DNA from: Oscillospiraceae bacterium
Lineage (GTDB): Bacteria; Bacillota; Clostridia; Oscillospirales; Acutalibacteraceae
Assembly: GCA_029098185.1 (NCBI GenBank)
Contig: JAQXNV010000040.1
Span: forward strand, 1 to 64,000
Direction: 5' to 3'
Length of the DNA stretch: 64,000 nucleotides
Numbering within the stretch: the stretch's first letter is position 1; each line of letters begins with the position of its first letter. Made by a program: the position numbers and the translations under genes. The notes under the pieces are model-generated. The model saw only the letters and a program-made list of their open reading frames with translations, had not been told where the DNA came from and did no database searches. Below, piece after piece: positions 49,463-59,494 of this stretch.

Positions 49463-49620
49463 TGACAGGTTCAGACCTTTCGTCTGATGAAAAGGGAAAC
49501 AGGTGCAAATCCTGTACGAACTCGTCACTGTAAGCGGGGAGTCCGCGGCCAAAGATGTCACTGCGCAAGCGGGAAGGCGGCCGCGGATGAAGATCCGCAA
49601 GTCAGGAGACCTGCCTGTTG
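49463..49620 (+). ncRNA. Cobalamin (B12) riboswitch
   Basis: gggaaacaggtgcaaatcctgtacg...tcactgtaagc...aagatgtcactgcgcaagcgggaaggcg...aagtcaggagacctgcc; P1 acaggt/acctgcctgt; upstream of B12 operon. Confidence 0.93.
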
Positions 49621-49685
49621 AAAACGGCGTGGAAGCAATTCCACCGGCCACGAGTAATTGGTCGCAAACCAGTATGCAAGCAAAA

Positions 49686-49723
49686 TGCCCTTCCGCAAAC
49701 TTAGCGGAAAGGTCTCTTTTTGC
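49686..49723 (+). terminator. Terminator hairpin of the riboswitch expression platform
   Basis: ccttccgcaaacttagcggaaaggtctcttttt. Confidence 0.7.
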
Positions 49724-49840
49724 TGTACTGATTGCAGGAAACACAGCGTCCTTTTACCGATTTTTTCGTAAAAGGGCGCTTTTGTTTTCCCTTCCAATGG
49801 TCAAAAATTTCATTTCGGGAAGAACCGAGGAGGAGCAATC

Positions 49841-51043
49841 ATGAAAAAGAACGTATGGATCGCAGTTTTGGCCGCCGCCATGGCAGGGACCTTGACCCTT
49901 GCCGGCTGTGGCAGTACCGCCGAGACTACCGCACCCGCAGCATCACAAACTTCTGCAACAGAAGGGAACACCGATCAGCAGGCAGCCGACGCAGTGGCGG
50001 AGAAGATCGACGCCATTTACGTCCAGCAGCGGACCGATCTCACCGACCAGCAGTGCGCTGACGCCAAAGCAGCATGGGACGCTTTGACCGATGCGCAAAA
50101 AGCCCTGGTAGCAGGTGAAAACGCTGACCCGGACTACTTTGGCAGAGATACCGGCGACGCTGCAAAGGATGACCCGCGCAACGGAGACAATATTGGGGAA
50201 AAGGAGATCTTGGCCGTCAGCTTCGGCACCTCTTTTAACGACAGCCGTGTTGCTGACATCAAGGGCATTGAGGACGCCCTGCAAAAAGCCAATCCGGATT
50301 GGTCTGTCCGCAGAGCCTTTACGGCCCAGATCATCATCAACCACATCCAGGCCAGGGACGGCGAGAAGATCGACAACATGGACCAGGCGCTGGAGCGGGC
50401 TGTGCAAAACGGCGTCAAGGAACTGATCGTCCAGCCGACCCATCTGATGCACGGCGCCGAGTATGACGAGCTGGTAAAGGCTGTGGAGCAGTACAAGGAT
50501 AAGTTTGACAGCGTAAAGATCGCCGAGCCGCTGTTGGGTGAAGTGGGCAAAGACAATAAAACAGTCAACAGCGATAAGGAAACGGTGGCTAAGGCCATCA
50601 CGAAGGAGAGCGTACAGGAAGCCGGTTACGATAGCTTAACAGCAGCAAAAGAGGACGGCGTTGCCTTTGTCTTTATGGGTCACGGCACCTCCCATACAGC
50701 GAAGGTCTCTTACAGTCAGATGCAGGCCCAGATGGATGCTCTGGGCTACGACAACGTGTATATCGGCACAGTAGAGGGCGAGCCGGAGGACACCTCCTGC
50801 GAAGCGGTCATCGACGCTGTGGCAAAAGATGGCTACAAAAAGGTGGTGCTGCGGCCTCTGATGGTGGTTGCCGGAGACCATGCCCACAACGACATGGCCG
50901 GTGACGACGAGGATTCCTGGAAGAGCTGCTTCACCGCTTGTGGCAAGTTCGATGAAGTACAGACCCAGATCGCCGGCCTCGGCCAGAGCGAAACCATTCA
51001 ACAATTATACGTTGCCCATACGGCATCCGCCATGAAGGGGTGA
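49841..51043 (+). CDS. cbiK: Exported (lipoprotein) anaerobic sirohydrochlorin cobaltochelatase, CbiK-like
   Basis: Signal peptide and lipobox (MAGTLTLAGCGS); chelatase domain EILAVSFGTSFNDSRVADIKGIEDAL...FVFMGHGTSHTAKVSYSQM...VLRPLMVVAGDHAHNDMAGDDEDSWK. Confidence 0.9.
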   Translation: MKKNVWIAVLAAAMAGTLTLAGCGSTAETTAPAASQTSATEGNTDQQAADAVAEKIDAIYVQQRTDLTDQQCADAKAAWDALTDAQKALVAGENADPDYFGRDTGDAAKDDPRNGDNIGEKEILAVSFGTSFNDSRVADIKGIEDALQKANPDWSVRRAFTAQIIINHIQARDGEKIDNMDQALERAVQNGVKELIVQPTHLMHGAEYDELVKAVEQYKDKFDSVKIAEPLLGEVGKDNKTVNSDKETVAKAITKESVQEAGYDSLTAAKEDGVAFVFMGHGTSHTAKVSYSQMQAQMDALGYDNVYIGTVEGEPEDTSCEAVIDAVAKDGYKKVVLRPLMVVAGDHAHNDMAGDDEDSWKSCFTACGKFDEVQTQIAGLGQSETIQQLYVAHTASAMKG

Positions 51044-51048
51044 TCTTG

Positions 51049-51885
51049 ATGAAAAAACAACTCGTTGCAATTTGCATGGCGCTGCTGTTGTCCTGCACGG
51101 CCTTTGCCGGCTGCGGCAGTGAAAGCGCACCCCCTGCGGCTGAAAGCGCCGCTTCTCTTGTTGTGTCCAGCGCGTCGACGGCGCTGCCCGACGGCGTATA
51201 CACGGCCGACTTTACCACCGACAGCAGTATGTTTCACGTCAGCGAGGCTTGTGACGGCAAGGGCACGTTGACGGTCAAAGACGGCCAGATGACGCTTCAC
51301 GTTTCCCTGTCGTCGAAGAAGATCTTAAACCTGTATCCCGGCCTTGCCGAGGATGCCCAAAAGGACGGCGCAGAGCTATTGGAGCCTACGGTGGACACAG
51401 TGACCTACAGCGACGGCACCACCGAGGAAGTCAACGGCTTTGATGTGCCCGTGCCGGCCCTGGATACCGAATTTGACCTGGCCCTCGTAGGGGAAAAGGG
51501 CAAATGGTACGACCATAAAGTGATGGTCTCTAACGCTGTAGAAAAGACGGGATCCACGTTGGAGGACGGCACCTATGCTATGGAGCTGACCTTCTCCGGC
51601 GGCAGCGGCAAGGCCCAGATCCAATCGCCTGCTACTGTTTCTGTAAAAGATGGCAAAGCTACCGCCACGGTGCAGTGGAACAGTCCCAACTACGATTACA
51701 TGATCGTTTCTGGGGAAAAGTATCTGCCGCTGAATAAGGACGGCGATTCGGTCTTTGCGATCCCCGTCAGTCAGTTCGATCGGCCCATAGAGGTCATTGG
51801 TGACACGGTAGCCATGAGCAAGCCCCACGAGATCACCTACACCTTGACGTTCCATTCTGAGACGGCAACGGCTGTGCGATCTTAA
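51049..51885 (+). CDS. Lipoprotein with two NEAT-like beta-sandwich repeats
   Basis: Lipobox CTAFAGCGS; LPDGVYTADFT...GTLTVKDGQMTLHVSL and LEDGTYAMELTF...ATVSVKDGKATATVQW. The ORF track starts at 51040; ATG at 51049. Confidence 0.75.
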   Translation: MKKQLVAICMALLLSCTAFAGCGSESAPPAAESAASLVVSSASTALPDGVYTADFTTDSSMFHVSEACDGKGTLTVKDGQMTLHVSLSSKKILNLYPGLAEDAQKDGAELLEPTVDTVTYSDGTTEEVNGFDVPVPALDTEFDLALVGEKGKWYDHKVMVSNAVEKTGSTLEDGTYAMELTFSGGSGKAQIQSPATVSVKDGKATATVQWNSPNYDYMIVSGEKYLPLNKDGDSVFAIPVSQFDRPIEVIGDTVAMSKPHEITYTLTFHSETATAVRS

Positions 51886-51898
51886 CGGAGGACGGAAG

Positions 51899-53068
51899 AT
51901 GGGAAGAAGGCTCCTCTCTACGATCATGGGATGCTTACTTTGCATAGGACTGCTGGGGCTGAGCGGCTGCGGCAGTCCTTCTTCCGCTTCGGTAAGCGTT
52001 TCCCAGGGGGCAGGTACCAAAGCCCTTGCCGGGCTGGAATACACCGACAGCGTACCGCTTTCCTATGCGGAAAATTTCACTATCGACCACTATAAGGGCG
52101 GTTATACGCTGCTGACGACCGCTATGGACGATAAGCGCTTTCTCGTGGTGCCGGAGAAGGGAGACGTTCCGTCGGGGCTGCCGGAGGATATAGTGGTGCT
52201 GCGCCGGCCTATTCAGGATCTCTATCTGGTGGCGTCCTCGGTGATGGATCTGTTCAGCGCTCTGGACAGTGTAGATACCATCCGATTTTCCGGATTGAAG
52301 GAAGACGGTTGGTACATTGCAGACGCCAAAAACGCCATGGCCGCCGGCAAACTGCTCTATGCCGGCAAATACAGTCAGCCGGACTACGAACTGCTGTTGT
52401 CTAAAGGCTGTACGTTGGCCATTGAGAACCGGATGATCTCCCATGCGCCGGAGGTGCTGGAAAAGCTCCAGCAATTTTCCATTCCGGCCATGATCGAGTA
52501 TTCCAGCTACGAGAGCCATCCTTTGGGCCGCGTGGAATGGGTGAAGTTTTTCGGTGCCCTGCTGGGAAAAGAAGCAAAAGCCCAGCAGATCTTTAACGAA
52601 CAGGTCTCTTTGGTGGAGCAGTCATCTAAGGGCGAAACAACAGACAAAACCGTGGCGTTTTTCTTCATTACGTCTAATGGGTTGGTGCAGGTGCGCCAGT
52701 CCAACGACTATGTGCCAAAGATGATCTCCCTGGCCGGCGGTCGCTATGCGTTTCCCAATTTAGGCGACAGCAATACAAAGCGTTCCACCATAAATTTGCA
52801 GGTGGAGGAATTTTACCAGGGCGTAAAAGACTGCGATTATTTTATCTATAACAGTTCCATCGACGGCGGCATCGAAAGCGTTGCGTCGCTGCTCCAAAAG
52901 TGTCCTGTGCTGAAGGAATGCAAGGCGGTAAAGGAAGGCAATGTCTGGTGCACCACCAACGATCTTTATCAGCAGTCGCTGTCCACAGGCTATCTTATTT
53001 CCGATATGCACAAGATGCTGACGGGAGGAGATGAGAACACGATGCGGTATTTATTTCATTTGTCATAA
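51899..53068 (+). CDS. ABC transporter substrate-binding lipoprotein (BtuF/FecB-like)
   Basis: Lipobox LLGLSGCGS; periplasmic-binding-protein fold; next to FecCD permease and ATPase. Confidence 0.87.
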   Translation: MGRRLLSTIMGCLLCIGLLGLSGCGSPSSASVSVSQGAGTKALAGLEYTDSVPLSYAENFTIDHYKGGYTLLTTAMDDKRFLVVPEKGDVPSGLPEDIVVLRRPIQDLYLVASSVMDLFSALDSVDTIRFSGLKEDGWYIADAKNAMAAGKLLYAGKYSQPDYELLLSKGCTLAIENRMISHAPEVLEKLQQFSIPAMIEYSSYESHPLGRVEWVKFFGALLGKEAKAQQIFNEQVSLVEQSSKGETTDKTVAFFFITSNGLVQVRQSNDYVPKMISLAGGRYAFPNLGDSNTKRSTINLQVEEFYQGVKDCDYFIYNSSIDGGIESVASLLQKCPVLKECKAVKEGNVWCTTNDLYQQSLSTGYLISDMHKMLTGGDENTMRYLFHLS

Positions 53069-53089
53069 GGCATAAAAAGGAGGGGTTTC

Positions 53090-54115
53090 ATGGCAGAACG
53101 ACGGAAAACGGTCCGGTGCGTCCTCGCCCTTATCGGGCTGGGTGTTTTGGTGCTTTTGCTGTTTTGTCTCAACGTCTGTATCGGCAGTGTCAATCATCCC
53201 TTGCCAGACATCGTAAAAGCCCTCATGGGACAAAATACCGGCGGAACGCTCTCCCAGATCTTGTGGGAGCTTCGTCTGCCCCGGTCCTGTGCCGGGTTGA
53301 TCTTAGGCGGCGCCCTGGCCCTTTCCGGCTATCTGCTGCAGACCTTTTTCCACAATCCCATTGCCGGACCCTTTGTGCTGTGCATTTCCTCCGGCGCCAA
53401 AATGGTGGTGGCCTTGTCTATGGTCTTTCTCTTGGGCAGCGCCATCCCTGTTTCTTCCGGCATGATGATCTTATCGGCCTTTGTGGGGGCCATGCTGTCT
53501 ATGGGCTTTGTACTGCTCCTTTCCCGCCGTGTCCGGGGAATGTCCATGCTGGTGGTGGGCGGCGTCATGATCGGCTACATCTGCTCGGCCATTACAGAGC
53601 TGGTCGTCACCTTTGCCGACGACGCCGACATCGTCAACCTCCACAACTGGTCCCAGGGCAGTTTTTCCGGCATGACTTGGGAAAATGTCTGGGTCATGGC
53701 CGCTGTAGTCGCCGGGACTTTTTTGGCGGTGTTTTTGCTGTCAAAGCCCCTTAGCGCCTACCAGTTGGGCGAATCCTATGCCCAAAATCTCGGCGTCAAT
53801 GTGCGCTTGCTGCGGATTTTGCTGGTACTGCTGTCCAGTGTGCTGTCTGCTTGCGTGGTGGCCTTTGCCGGGCCCATTTCCTTTGTGGGCATTGCCGTGC
53901 CCCATCTCATGAAAAAACTCCTGGGCACAGCAAAACCGATCTGGATGATCCCATCCTGTTTTCTGGGCGGCAGCGTGTTCTGCCTGTTCTGTGACTTGCT
54001 GGCCAGAGTGGTCCTTGCGCCTACAGAGCTGAGCATCAGCACGGTGACGGCGATCTTTGGCGCGCCGGTGGTGCTGTGGATCATGGTCCAGAGACGAAAG
54101 GGGAACGTATCGTGA
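53090..54115 (+). CDS. FecCD-family (BtuC-like) ABC permease
   Basis: LWELRLPRSCAGLILGGALALSGYLLQTFFHNPIAGPFVLCISSGAKM; FAGPISFVGIAVPHLMKKLLG. Confidence 0.93.
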   Translation: MAERRKTVRCVLALIGLGVLVLLLFCLNVCIGSVNHPLPDIVKALMGQNTGGTLSQILWELRLPRSCAGLILGGALALSGYLLQTFFHNPIAGPFVLCISSGAKMVVALSMVFLLGSAIPVSSGMMILSAFVGAMLSMGFVLLLSRRVRGMSMLVVGGVMIGYICSAITELVVTFADDADIVNLHNWSQGSFSGMTWENVWVMAAVVAGTFLAVFLLSKPLSAYQLGESYAQNLGVNVRLLRILLVLLSSVLSACVVAFAGPISFVGIAVPHLMKKLLGTAKPIWMIPSCFLGGSVFCLFCDLLARVVLAPTELSISTVTAIFGAPVVLWIMVQRRKGNVS

Positions 54116-55248
54116 AGCGGTCGTATGTTCATGCCGAAGAATTATCGGTGGGCTATAATGGCAAAGCCCTCATCGAGCACATTGGTTTTTCTCTGGGCAA
54201 GGGAGAGATCCTCACCCTCATCGGTCCTAACGGCGCCGGTAAATCGACGATCTTAAAGACCATTGCCCGGCAATTGGAACTGCTTTTCGGTACGGTGGTG
54301 CTGGATGGCGTTTCCCTGTCGTCGCTGTCGGGCAAAGCGCTTTCAAAGAAGATGGCGGTTGTGCTCACCGAGCGGCTGCGCACAGAGCTGATGACCTGCC
54401 GGGAGGTGGTCTCCACAGGCCGATACCCCTATACGGGCCGGTTCGGGGTGCTGTCCAAAGCGGATGCGGCGGCGGTGACAGAGGCCATGGAGCTCGTCCA
54501 GGTGACGTCCATTGCCGACCGGGAGTTCACCCAGATCAGCGATGGTCAGCGACAGCGGGTCATGCTGGCAAGAGCCATTTGTCAGGAACCGGAGGTGTTG
54601 GTGCTGGACGAGCCTACATCGTTTCTTGATGTGAAATATAAGCTGGAGTTTTTGTCCGTTTTGCAATCTCTGCGGCGGGAGAAGCGATTGACGGTGCTCA
54701 TGTCTCTCCACGAGCTGGAGCTGGCCCAGCGGGTGTCCGATTATCTGCTCTGCGTCAAAGGCGACCACATCGACCGCTTCGGCACGCCGGAGGAGATTTT
54801 TCAGCCGGGTTATCTGCGCACATTATTTTCCATTACCTCCGGTTCCTTTGATGAAGATACGACTACCATGGAACTGGAAAAACCATCTGGCACGCCCCGT
54901 GTTTTTGTCCTTGCGGGCAACGGCAGCGGCCGTCACGTTTACCGAAAGCTGCAGCGGCAGGGCATTCCCTTTGCCACCGGCATCCTTTTTGAAAATGATC
55001 TGGATTTCCCCGTGGCAAGAGCCCTTTCCGATTTTGTGATTTCCGCTGAGAGCTTTGCGCCGATCCCATTGTCGGCGCTGACGGCGGCAAAAGATCGCCT
55101 TGACCGCTGCGAAACGCTCCTTTGCTGCCGGAATACTTTTGGGCCATTGGAGCAGGAAAATCAGAAGCTGCTCGACTATGGGAAAAGCACGGGGAAAACG
55201 GTGCGATTTTTGACAGAACAGGAGGGAGACGGATGGCAAAAGTATTGA
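54112..55248 (+). CDS. BtuD/FepC-like ABC ATPase with ~120-aa C-terminal extension
   Basis: [49 protein letters not shown]; extra domain from about [21 protein letters not shown] 54112. Confidence 0.9.
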   Translation: MKRSYVHAEELSVGYNGKALIEHIGFSLGKGEILTLIGPNGAGKSTILKTIARQLELLFGTVVLDGVSLSSLSGKALSKKMAVVLTERLRTELMTCREVVSTGRYPYTGRFGVLSKADAAAVTEAMELVQVTSIADREFTQISDGQRQRVMLARAICQEPEVLVLDEPTSFLDVKYKLEFLSVLQSLRREKRLTVLMSLHELELAQRVSDYLLCVKGDHIDRFGTPEEIFQPGYLRTLFSITSGSFDEDTTTMELEKPSGTPRVFVLAGNGSGRHVYRKLQRQGIPFATGILFENDLDFPVARALSDFVISAESFAPIPLSALTAAKDRLDRCETLLCCRNTFGPLEQENQKLLDYGKSTGKTVRFLTEQEGDGWQKY

Positions 55249-56714
55249 TGATCCAGGGCACCATGTCCAATGTGGGGAAAAGCGTGCTGACCGCCGGACT
55301 GTGCCGAGTGTTTCACCAGGATGGCTATCGGGTAGCGCCGTTTAAGTCTCAGAACATGGCCCTCAATTCCTACAGCACGGCAGAGGGATTGGAGATGGGG
55401 CGGGCCCAGGTGATGCAGGCCGAGGCTGCCGGGATCGAGCCGCAGGTGTGCATGAATCCGATCTTGCTCAAGCCTACCAGCCACACCGGTTCCCAGGTCA
55501 TCGTCAACGGCAAGGTGTCCAGGACCATGGGGGCAAGAGAATATTTTGCCTGTAAAAAAGCACTGCTGCCCCAGGTGCAAAAAGCCTTTTGCCAGGTGTG
55601 CCGGCAGGCGGACATCGTGGTCGTTGAAGGGGCAGGCAGTCCGGCGGAGATCAATCTGCGGGACAACGACATCGTCAATATGGGCCTTGCAGAGCGCATA
55701 GACGCGCCGGTGCTGCTGGTGGGCGACATCGACCGGGGCGGTGTGTTCGCCCAGCTTTTGGGCACGCTGCTGCTGCTGACGCCCGCAGAGCGGGAGCGGG
55801 TGAAGGGTCTTGTCATCAATCAGTTCCGCGGCGATAGATCTCTGCTGGATCCCGGTATTATCGAGCTTCAGCAGCGGGGGAAAAAGCCGGTGCTGGGTGT
55901 CGTGCCGTATCTCGATCTATCGTTAGAGGACGAGGACAGCCTCAGTGGCCGCTTTGGCAAAAAACAACGGGGCAGTCTCGATCTGGCGGTCATCCGCTAT
56001 CCGAGGATCTCCAATTTCACCGACTTTAACGTCTTTGAACAGCGGGAGGATGTGTCGGTCCGGTACGTTTCCTCTGTTCGGGAACTGGGAAGGCCGGATA
56101 TACTTTTTCTGCCCGGCAGTAAAAATACCATGGGAGATCTTTTGTGGATGCGCCAAAATGGTCTGGAAAAAGCGGTCAAGGCCCTTTCCCGGACAACGCC
56201 GATCTTTGGCATTTGCGGCGGCTATCAGATGCTGGGCGATACGCTTTGCGATCCGCTGGGTATAGAGGAAGGCATCACCCTTTGCGGCATGGGACTGCTG
56301 CCAGTGACAACGACGCTGGGCAAAACGAAGGACTGCCATCAATGCAAAGGACGCTTTCCTACCCTGCGCGGCCCGTTGTCCTCTCTGTCGGGCACGCCTT
56401 ATGACGGCTATGTACTGCATATGGGTCAAACGGTGCAGACGGCAACGGGAGAACCGGCGCCCTTTGTGATGACGGGAGAAAATCCCAACGTTTACGGCAC
56501 ATATCTTCACGGCGCCTTTGACAGCGGCGAGACAGCCGGGGCGATTTTGCGGTCGCTGGCAGAGGCAAAAGGTCTCCCGGAGGGGGAAACGCCGCTGATG
56601 GATTACCGGGCGTTAAAAGAGGAGCAATACAATAAGCTGGCCGACGGTGTGCGGCAGGCGATGAACATGGAGGCAGTTTATGGAATACTCAGAGAAGCGC
56701 GTCTCAACTGGTGA
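55233..56714 (+). CDS. cbiP: Cobyric acid synthase
   Basis: [58 protein letters not shown] after aggaggg. Confidence 0.96.
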   Translation: MAKVLMIQGTMSNVGKSVLTAGLCRVFHQDGYRVAPFKSQNMALNSYSTAEGLEMGRAQVMQAEAAGIEPQVCMNPILLKPTSHTGSQVIVNGKVSRTMGAREYFACKKALLPQVQKAFCQVCRQADIVVVEGAGSPAEINLRDNDIVNMGLAERIDAPVLLVGDIDRGGVFAQLLGTLLLLTPAERERVKGLVINQFRGDRSLLDPGIIELQQRGKKPVLGVVPYLDLSLEDEDSLSGRFGKKQRGSLDLAVIRYPRISNFTDFNVFEQREDVSVRYVSSVRELGRPDILFLPGSKNTMGDLLWMRQNGLEKAVKALSRTTPIFGICGGYQMLGDTLCDPLGIEEGITLCGMGLLPVTTTLGKTKDCHQCKGRFPTLRGPLSSLSGTPYDGYVLHMGQTVQTATGEPAPFVMTGENPNVYGTYLHGAFDSGETAGAILRSLAEAKGLPEGETPLMDYRALKEEQYNKLADGVRQAMNMEAVYGILREARLNW

Positions 56715-57777
56715 GGAGGAGCGCTTACGCACCCTGCAGATCACCCCGCCGGACAAAGCGGTTTTCCAGGCGGTGCTGGACAATTGGGATCAGGTGGCAA
56801 AGCCCCTGGATGGGCTGGGCGTGTTTGAACCATTGACAGCGCAGATCGGCGCCATACAGGGTACAGCAAACGTAGATCTTTCGCAAAAAGGCGTGTTGAT
56901 TTTCTGCGCCGACAACGGCATCGTAGAGGAGCGCATCAGCCAGTCGGGCCAGGAGGTGACGCTGGCGGTGCTGAAGTCCATGGCAAAGGGCCAGTCCTCC
57001 GTTTGCAAAATGGCGTCTCACCTGGGGGCGGCGACGATCCCTGTAGACATCGGCGTCAACAGTGATGAATGCGTTCCCGGCGTCGTGCAAAGAAAGATCC
57101 GCCGGGGGACCCGGAACTTTTTTCACGAGCCGGCCATGACGAAAAAAGAAACCCTTCAGGCGATCTTTACCGGCATGGCGCTAATGAGGGACTGCAAGGC
57201 GCAGGGCTATACCATTTTGGCCCTGGGCGAGATGGGCATCGGCAATACGACGACCAGCAGTGCTGTGGCCGCCGCATTGCTTTCCTGTGACAGTGCATTG
57301 GTCACCGGCCGGGGCGCCGGTCTCAACGATGAAAAACTGCATCGCAAACAGCAGGTCATCGCAGGAGCTCTTTCCCGCTATGGGCTTTTCGGCGCAGACC
57401 CGCTGGAGATCCTTTCTACTGTTGGCGGGCTGGATCTTGCTGGGCTTACCGGAGCCTGTATCGGCGGCGCGGTGTATCATGTGCCTGTGGTGCTGGACGG
57501 CGTTATCACCATGACGGCGGCCCTTTGCGCTGAGCGGCTGGTCCCCGGCGTGAAAGACTATCTTCTCCCCTCCCATAAAGGCCGGGAGCCTGCGGTAAAG
57601 CTGCTGGCCGATGCGCTGGGGCTGTTACCGGTCATCGACGGCGACATGGCCCTGGGCGAGGGCACCGGCGCTGTGATGATGCTGTCGCTTTTGGACATGG
57701 TCCTTTGCCTGTACCGGGATAAAACAGCCTTTGCCGATCTGCAAATGGACCGGTATCAGCGGTATGATAAACGATGA
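56680..57777 (+). CDS. cobT: Nicotinate-nucleotide--dimethylbenzimidazole phosphoribosyltransferase
   Basis: [44 protein letters not shown]; 35-nt overlap with cbiP. Confidence 0.95.
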   Translation: MEYSEKRVSTGEEERLRTLQITPPDKAVFQAVLDNWDQVAKPLDGLGVFEPLTAQIGAIQGTANVDLSQKGVLIFCADNGIVEERISQSGQEVTLAVLKSMAKGQSSVCKMASHLGAATIPVDIGVNSDECVPGVVQRKIRRGTRNFFHEPAMTKKETLQAIFTGMALMRDCKAQGYTILALGEMGIGNTTTSSAVAAALLSCDSALVTGRGAGLNDEKLHRKQQVIAGALSRYGLFGADPLEILSTVGGLDLAGLTGACIGGAVYHVPVVLDGVITMTAALCAERLVPGVKDYLLPSHKGREPAVKLLADALGLLPVIDGDMALGEGTGAVMMLSLLDMVLCLYRDKTAFADLQMDRYQRYDKR

Positions 57778-58325
57778 TGACGTTGGTGTTTGGCGGCAGC
57801 GGCAGCGGTAAATCCGCTTACGCAGAGTCTCTGGCTGTCTCCCGCGGGGAGGGGATGCCCCTTTATTATCTTGCGACCATGCACCCCTTTGGCCCAGAGG
57901 GGCGGGAACGGGTCCGCCGTCACCGGGATATGCGGCAGGGCAAGGGTTTTTGCACCATCGAGCAGCCGGTAAATGTAGAAACATCCCTGGAGCAAATGCA
58001 GCCGGGCAGCAAAACGATTTTGCTGGAATGCCTCTCGAACCTCGTTGCCAATGAGCTGTTCGACGGGGAAATCACCGACACGCCGGAAGCTGTCTGTGAC
58101 CAGGTCATCGCGGGGATATGTTCTCTGCAAAGGGCATCGACCCATTTGATCCTCGTTAGCTGTGATGTGTTCCGGGACGGCAAAACGTACGACGAAAGCA
58201 CCACAGCGTATCTTCAGACATTGGGCAGTGTTCATCAGCAGCTCTGTACCCTTTGTGAAGAAGTCATTGAGGTAGTCGTGGGTATCCCGGTGTATGAAAA
58301 AGGAGGCGTTCAATGCACGGTTTAA
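57774..58325 (+). CDS. cobU: Adenosylcobinamide kinase/guanylyltransferase (CobU), atypical C-terminus
   Basis: [57 protein letters not shown]; lacks the usual NEVGxGIVP motif. Confidence 0.9.
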   Translation: MMTLVFGGSGSGKSAYAESLAVSRGEGMPLYYLATMHPFGPEGRERVRRHRDMRQGKGFCTIEQPVNVETSLEQMQPGSKTILLECLSNLVANELFDGEITDTPEAVCDQVIAGICSLQRASTHLILVSCDVFRDGKTYDESTTAYLQTLGSVHQQLCTLCEEVIEVVVGIPVYEKGGVQCTV

Positions 58326-59083
58326 AATCTTTCCTCATCGCTTTTTCGCTTTATTCCAAGATCCCTATGCCCCAATTTCCTTGGAAGGACGAGGATATGC
58401 GCTATACCCTGTGCTTTTTTCCCCTGGTGGGCGTTGTCATTGGCGGATGTGTCTTTCTATGGTGGATGCTGTGTGAAACGTTTGCTTTGCCCACGCTGTG
58501 TTGTACGGCCATCGGCGCGGCAATTCCACTGCTGGTGACCGGCGGATTTCATGTAGACGGTTTTCTCGATACGATGGACGCCTTTCGTTCCTATCAGCCC
58601 CGGGAGAAAAAGCTGGAGATTTTGCAGGATTCCCACATCGGTGCCTTTGCGGTGATCTCTTTTGCCATTTATGGCCTATTGTACCTGGGCGCTTTCTCTC
58701 TGCTGGAGCACTCCCGCCTTGTAGGGATCGTGTGCCTGTCCTTTTGTTTGGCCCGGTGTCTCAGCGGTATCGCTGTAGTATCGTTTCCCGCTGCGAAGAA
58801 AAAGGGACTGCTGTTCCTCTTTGCCAGCCGGTCCCATAGGCGTATCGTCCGCTGGTCCCTCTATTTGCAAGGGGCTGGATGTGTTGTGGGAATGGTGCTG
58901 CTGTCGCCCCTCTGCGGCGCTGCAGCGACTGTGGCGGCGTTGCTTTCTTTTCTGTACTATTATTACCGCACCAAAAAGGAACTGGGCGGCATCACCGGCG
59001 ACACAGCCGGCTATTTTGTCCTGCTGTGCGAGGAGAGCGTTTTGCTGGCCACAGGGGCGATGGAACTTTTTTCACTGGGATAA
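58313..59083 (+). CDS. cobS: Adenosylcobinamide-GDP ribazoletransferase
   Basis: FSLYSKIPMPQFPWKDEDMRYTLCFFPLVGVVIG; TGGFHVDGFLDTMDAFRSYQPREKKLEILQDSHIGAFAVI. Confidence 0.95.
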   Translation: MHGLKSFLIAFSLYSKIPMPQFPWKDEDMRYTLCFFPLVGVVIGGCVFLWWMLCETFALPTLCCTAIGAAIPLLVTGGFHVDGFLDTMDAFRSYQPREKKLEILQDSHIGAFAVISFAIYGLLYLGAFSLLEHSRLVGIVCLSFCLARCLSGIAVVSFPAAKKKGLLFLFASRSHRRIVRWSLYLQGAGCVVGMVLLSPLCGAAATVAALLSFLYYYYRTKKELGGITGDTAGYFVLLCEESVLLATGAMELFSLG

Positions 59084-59097
59084 AGGAGGGATCACAG

Positions 59098-59481
59098 ATG
59101 AAACTCATCATTGGCGGCGCATTTCAGGGCAAGCGTCACTACGTCTTGACAAACTATGGTATTTCGCAGGACAGCGTGTGGACAGGACAACTGCCGCAGG
59201 AGCTGGGGGAGGGCACGATCGTTATCGACCAGCTTCACCGATGGATCTTTGATACGCTGGAAAAAGGGCTGGAGCCGGAAGCGCTGCTGCGAACATTTTT
59301 GCAGACGCACCCAGACTGTATTTTCATCAGCGATGAAGTTGGCTGCGGCATTGTGCCCATAGAACAAAAGGAACGGCAGTACCGGGAAAAAACAGGGCGG
59401 CTCCTCACATTCCTTGCCGGGGAAGCCGAAGAAGTGGTGCGTGTCACCTGCGGCATTGGTCAAATATTAAAAGGGAACTAA
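59098..59481 (+). CDS. Short CobU-like protein (127 aa), degenerate Walker A, intact C-terminal CobU motif
   Basis: MKLIIGGAFQGKRHYVL...IFISDEVGCGIVPIEQKERQYREKTGRLLTFLAGEAEEVVRVTCGIGQILK. Confidence 0.8.
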   Translation: MKLIIGGAFQGKRHYVLTNYGISQDSVWTGQLPQELGEGTIVIDQLHRWIFDTLEKGLEPEALLRTFLQTHPDCIFISDEVGCGIVPIEQKERQYREKTGRLLTFLAGEAEEVVRVTCGIGQILKGN

Positions 59482-59494
59482 AAGGAGGGGCGCT

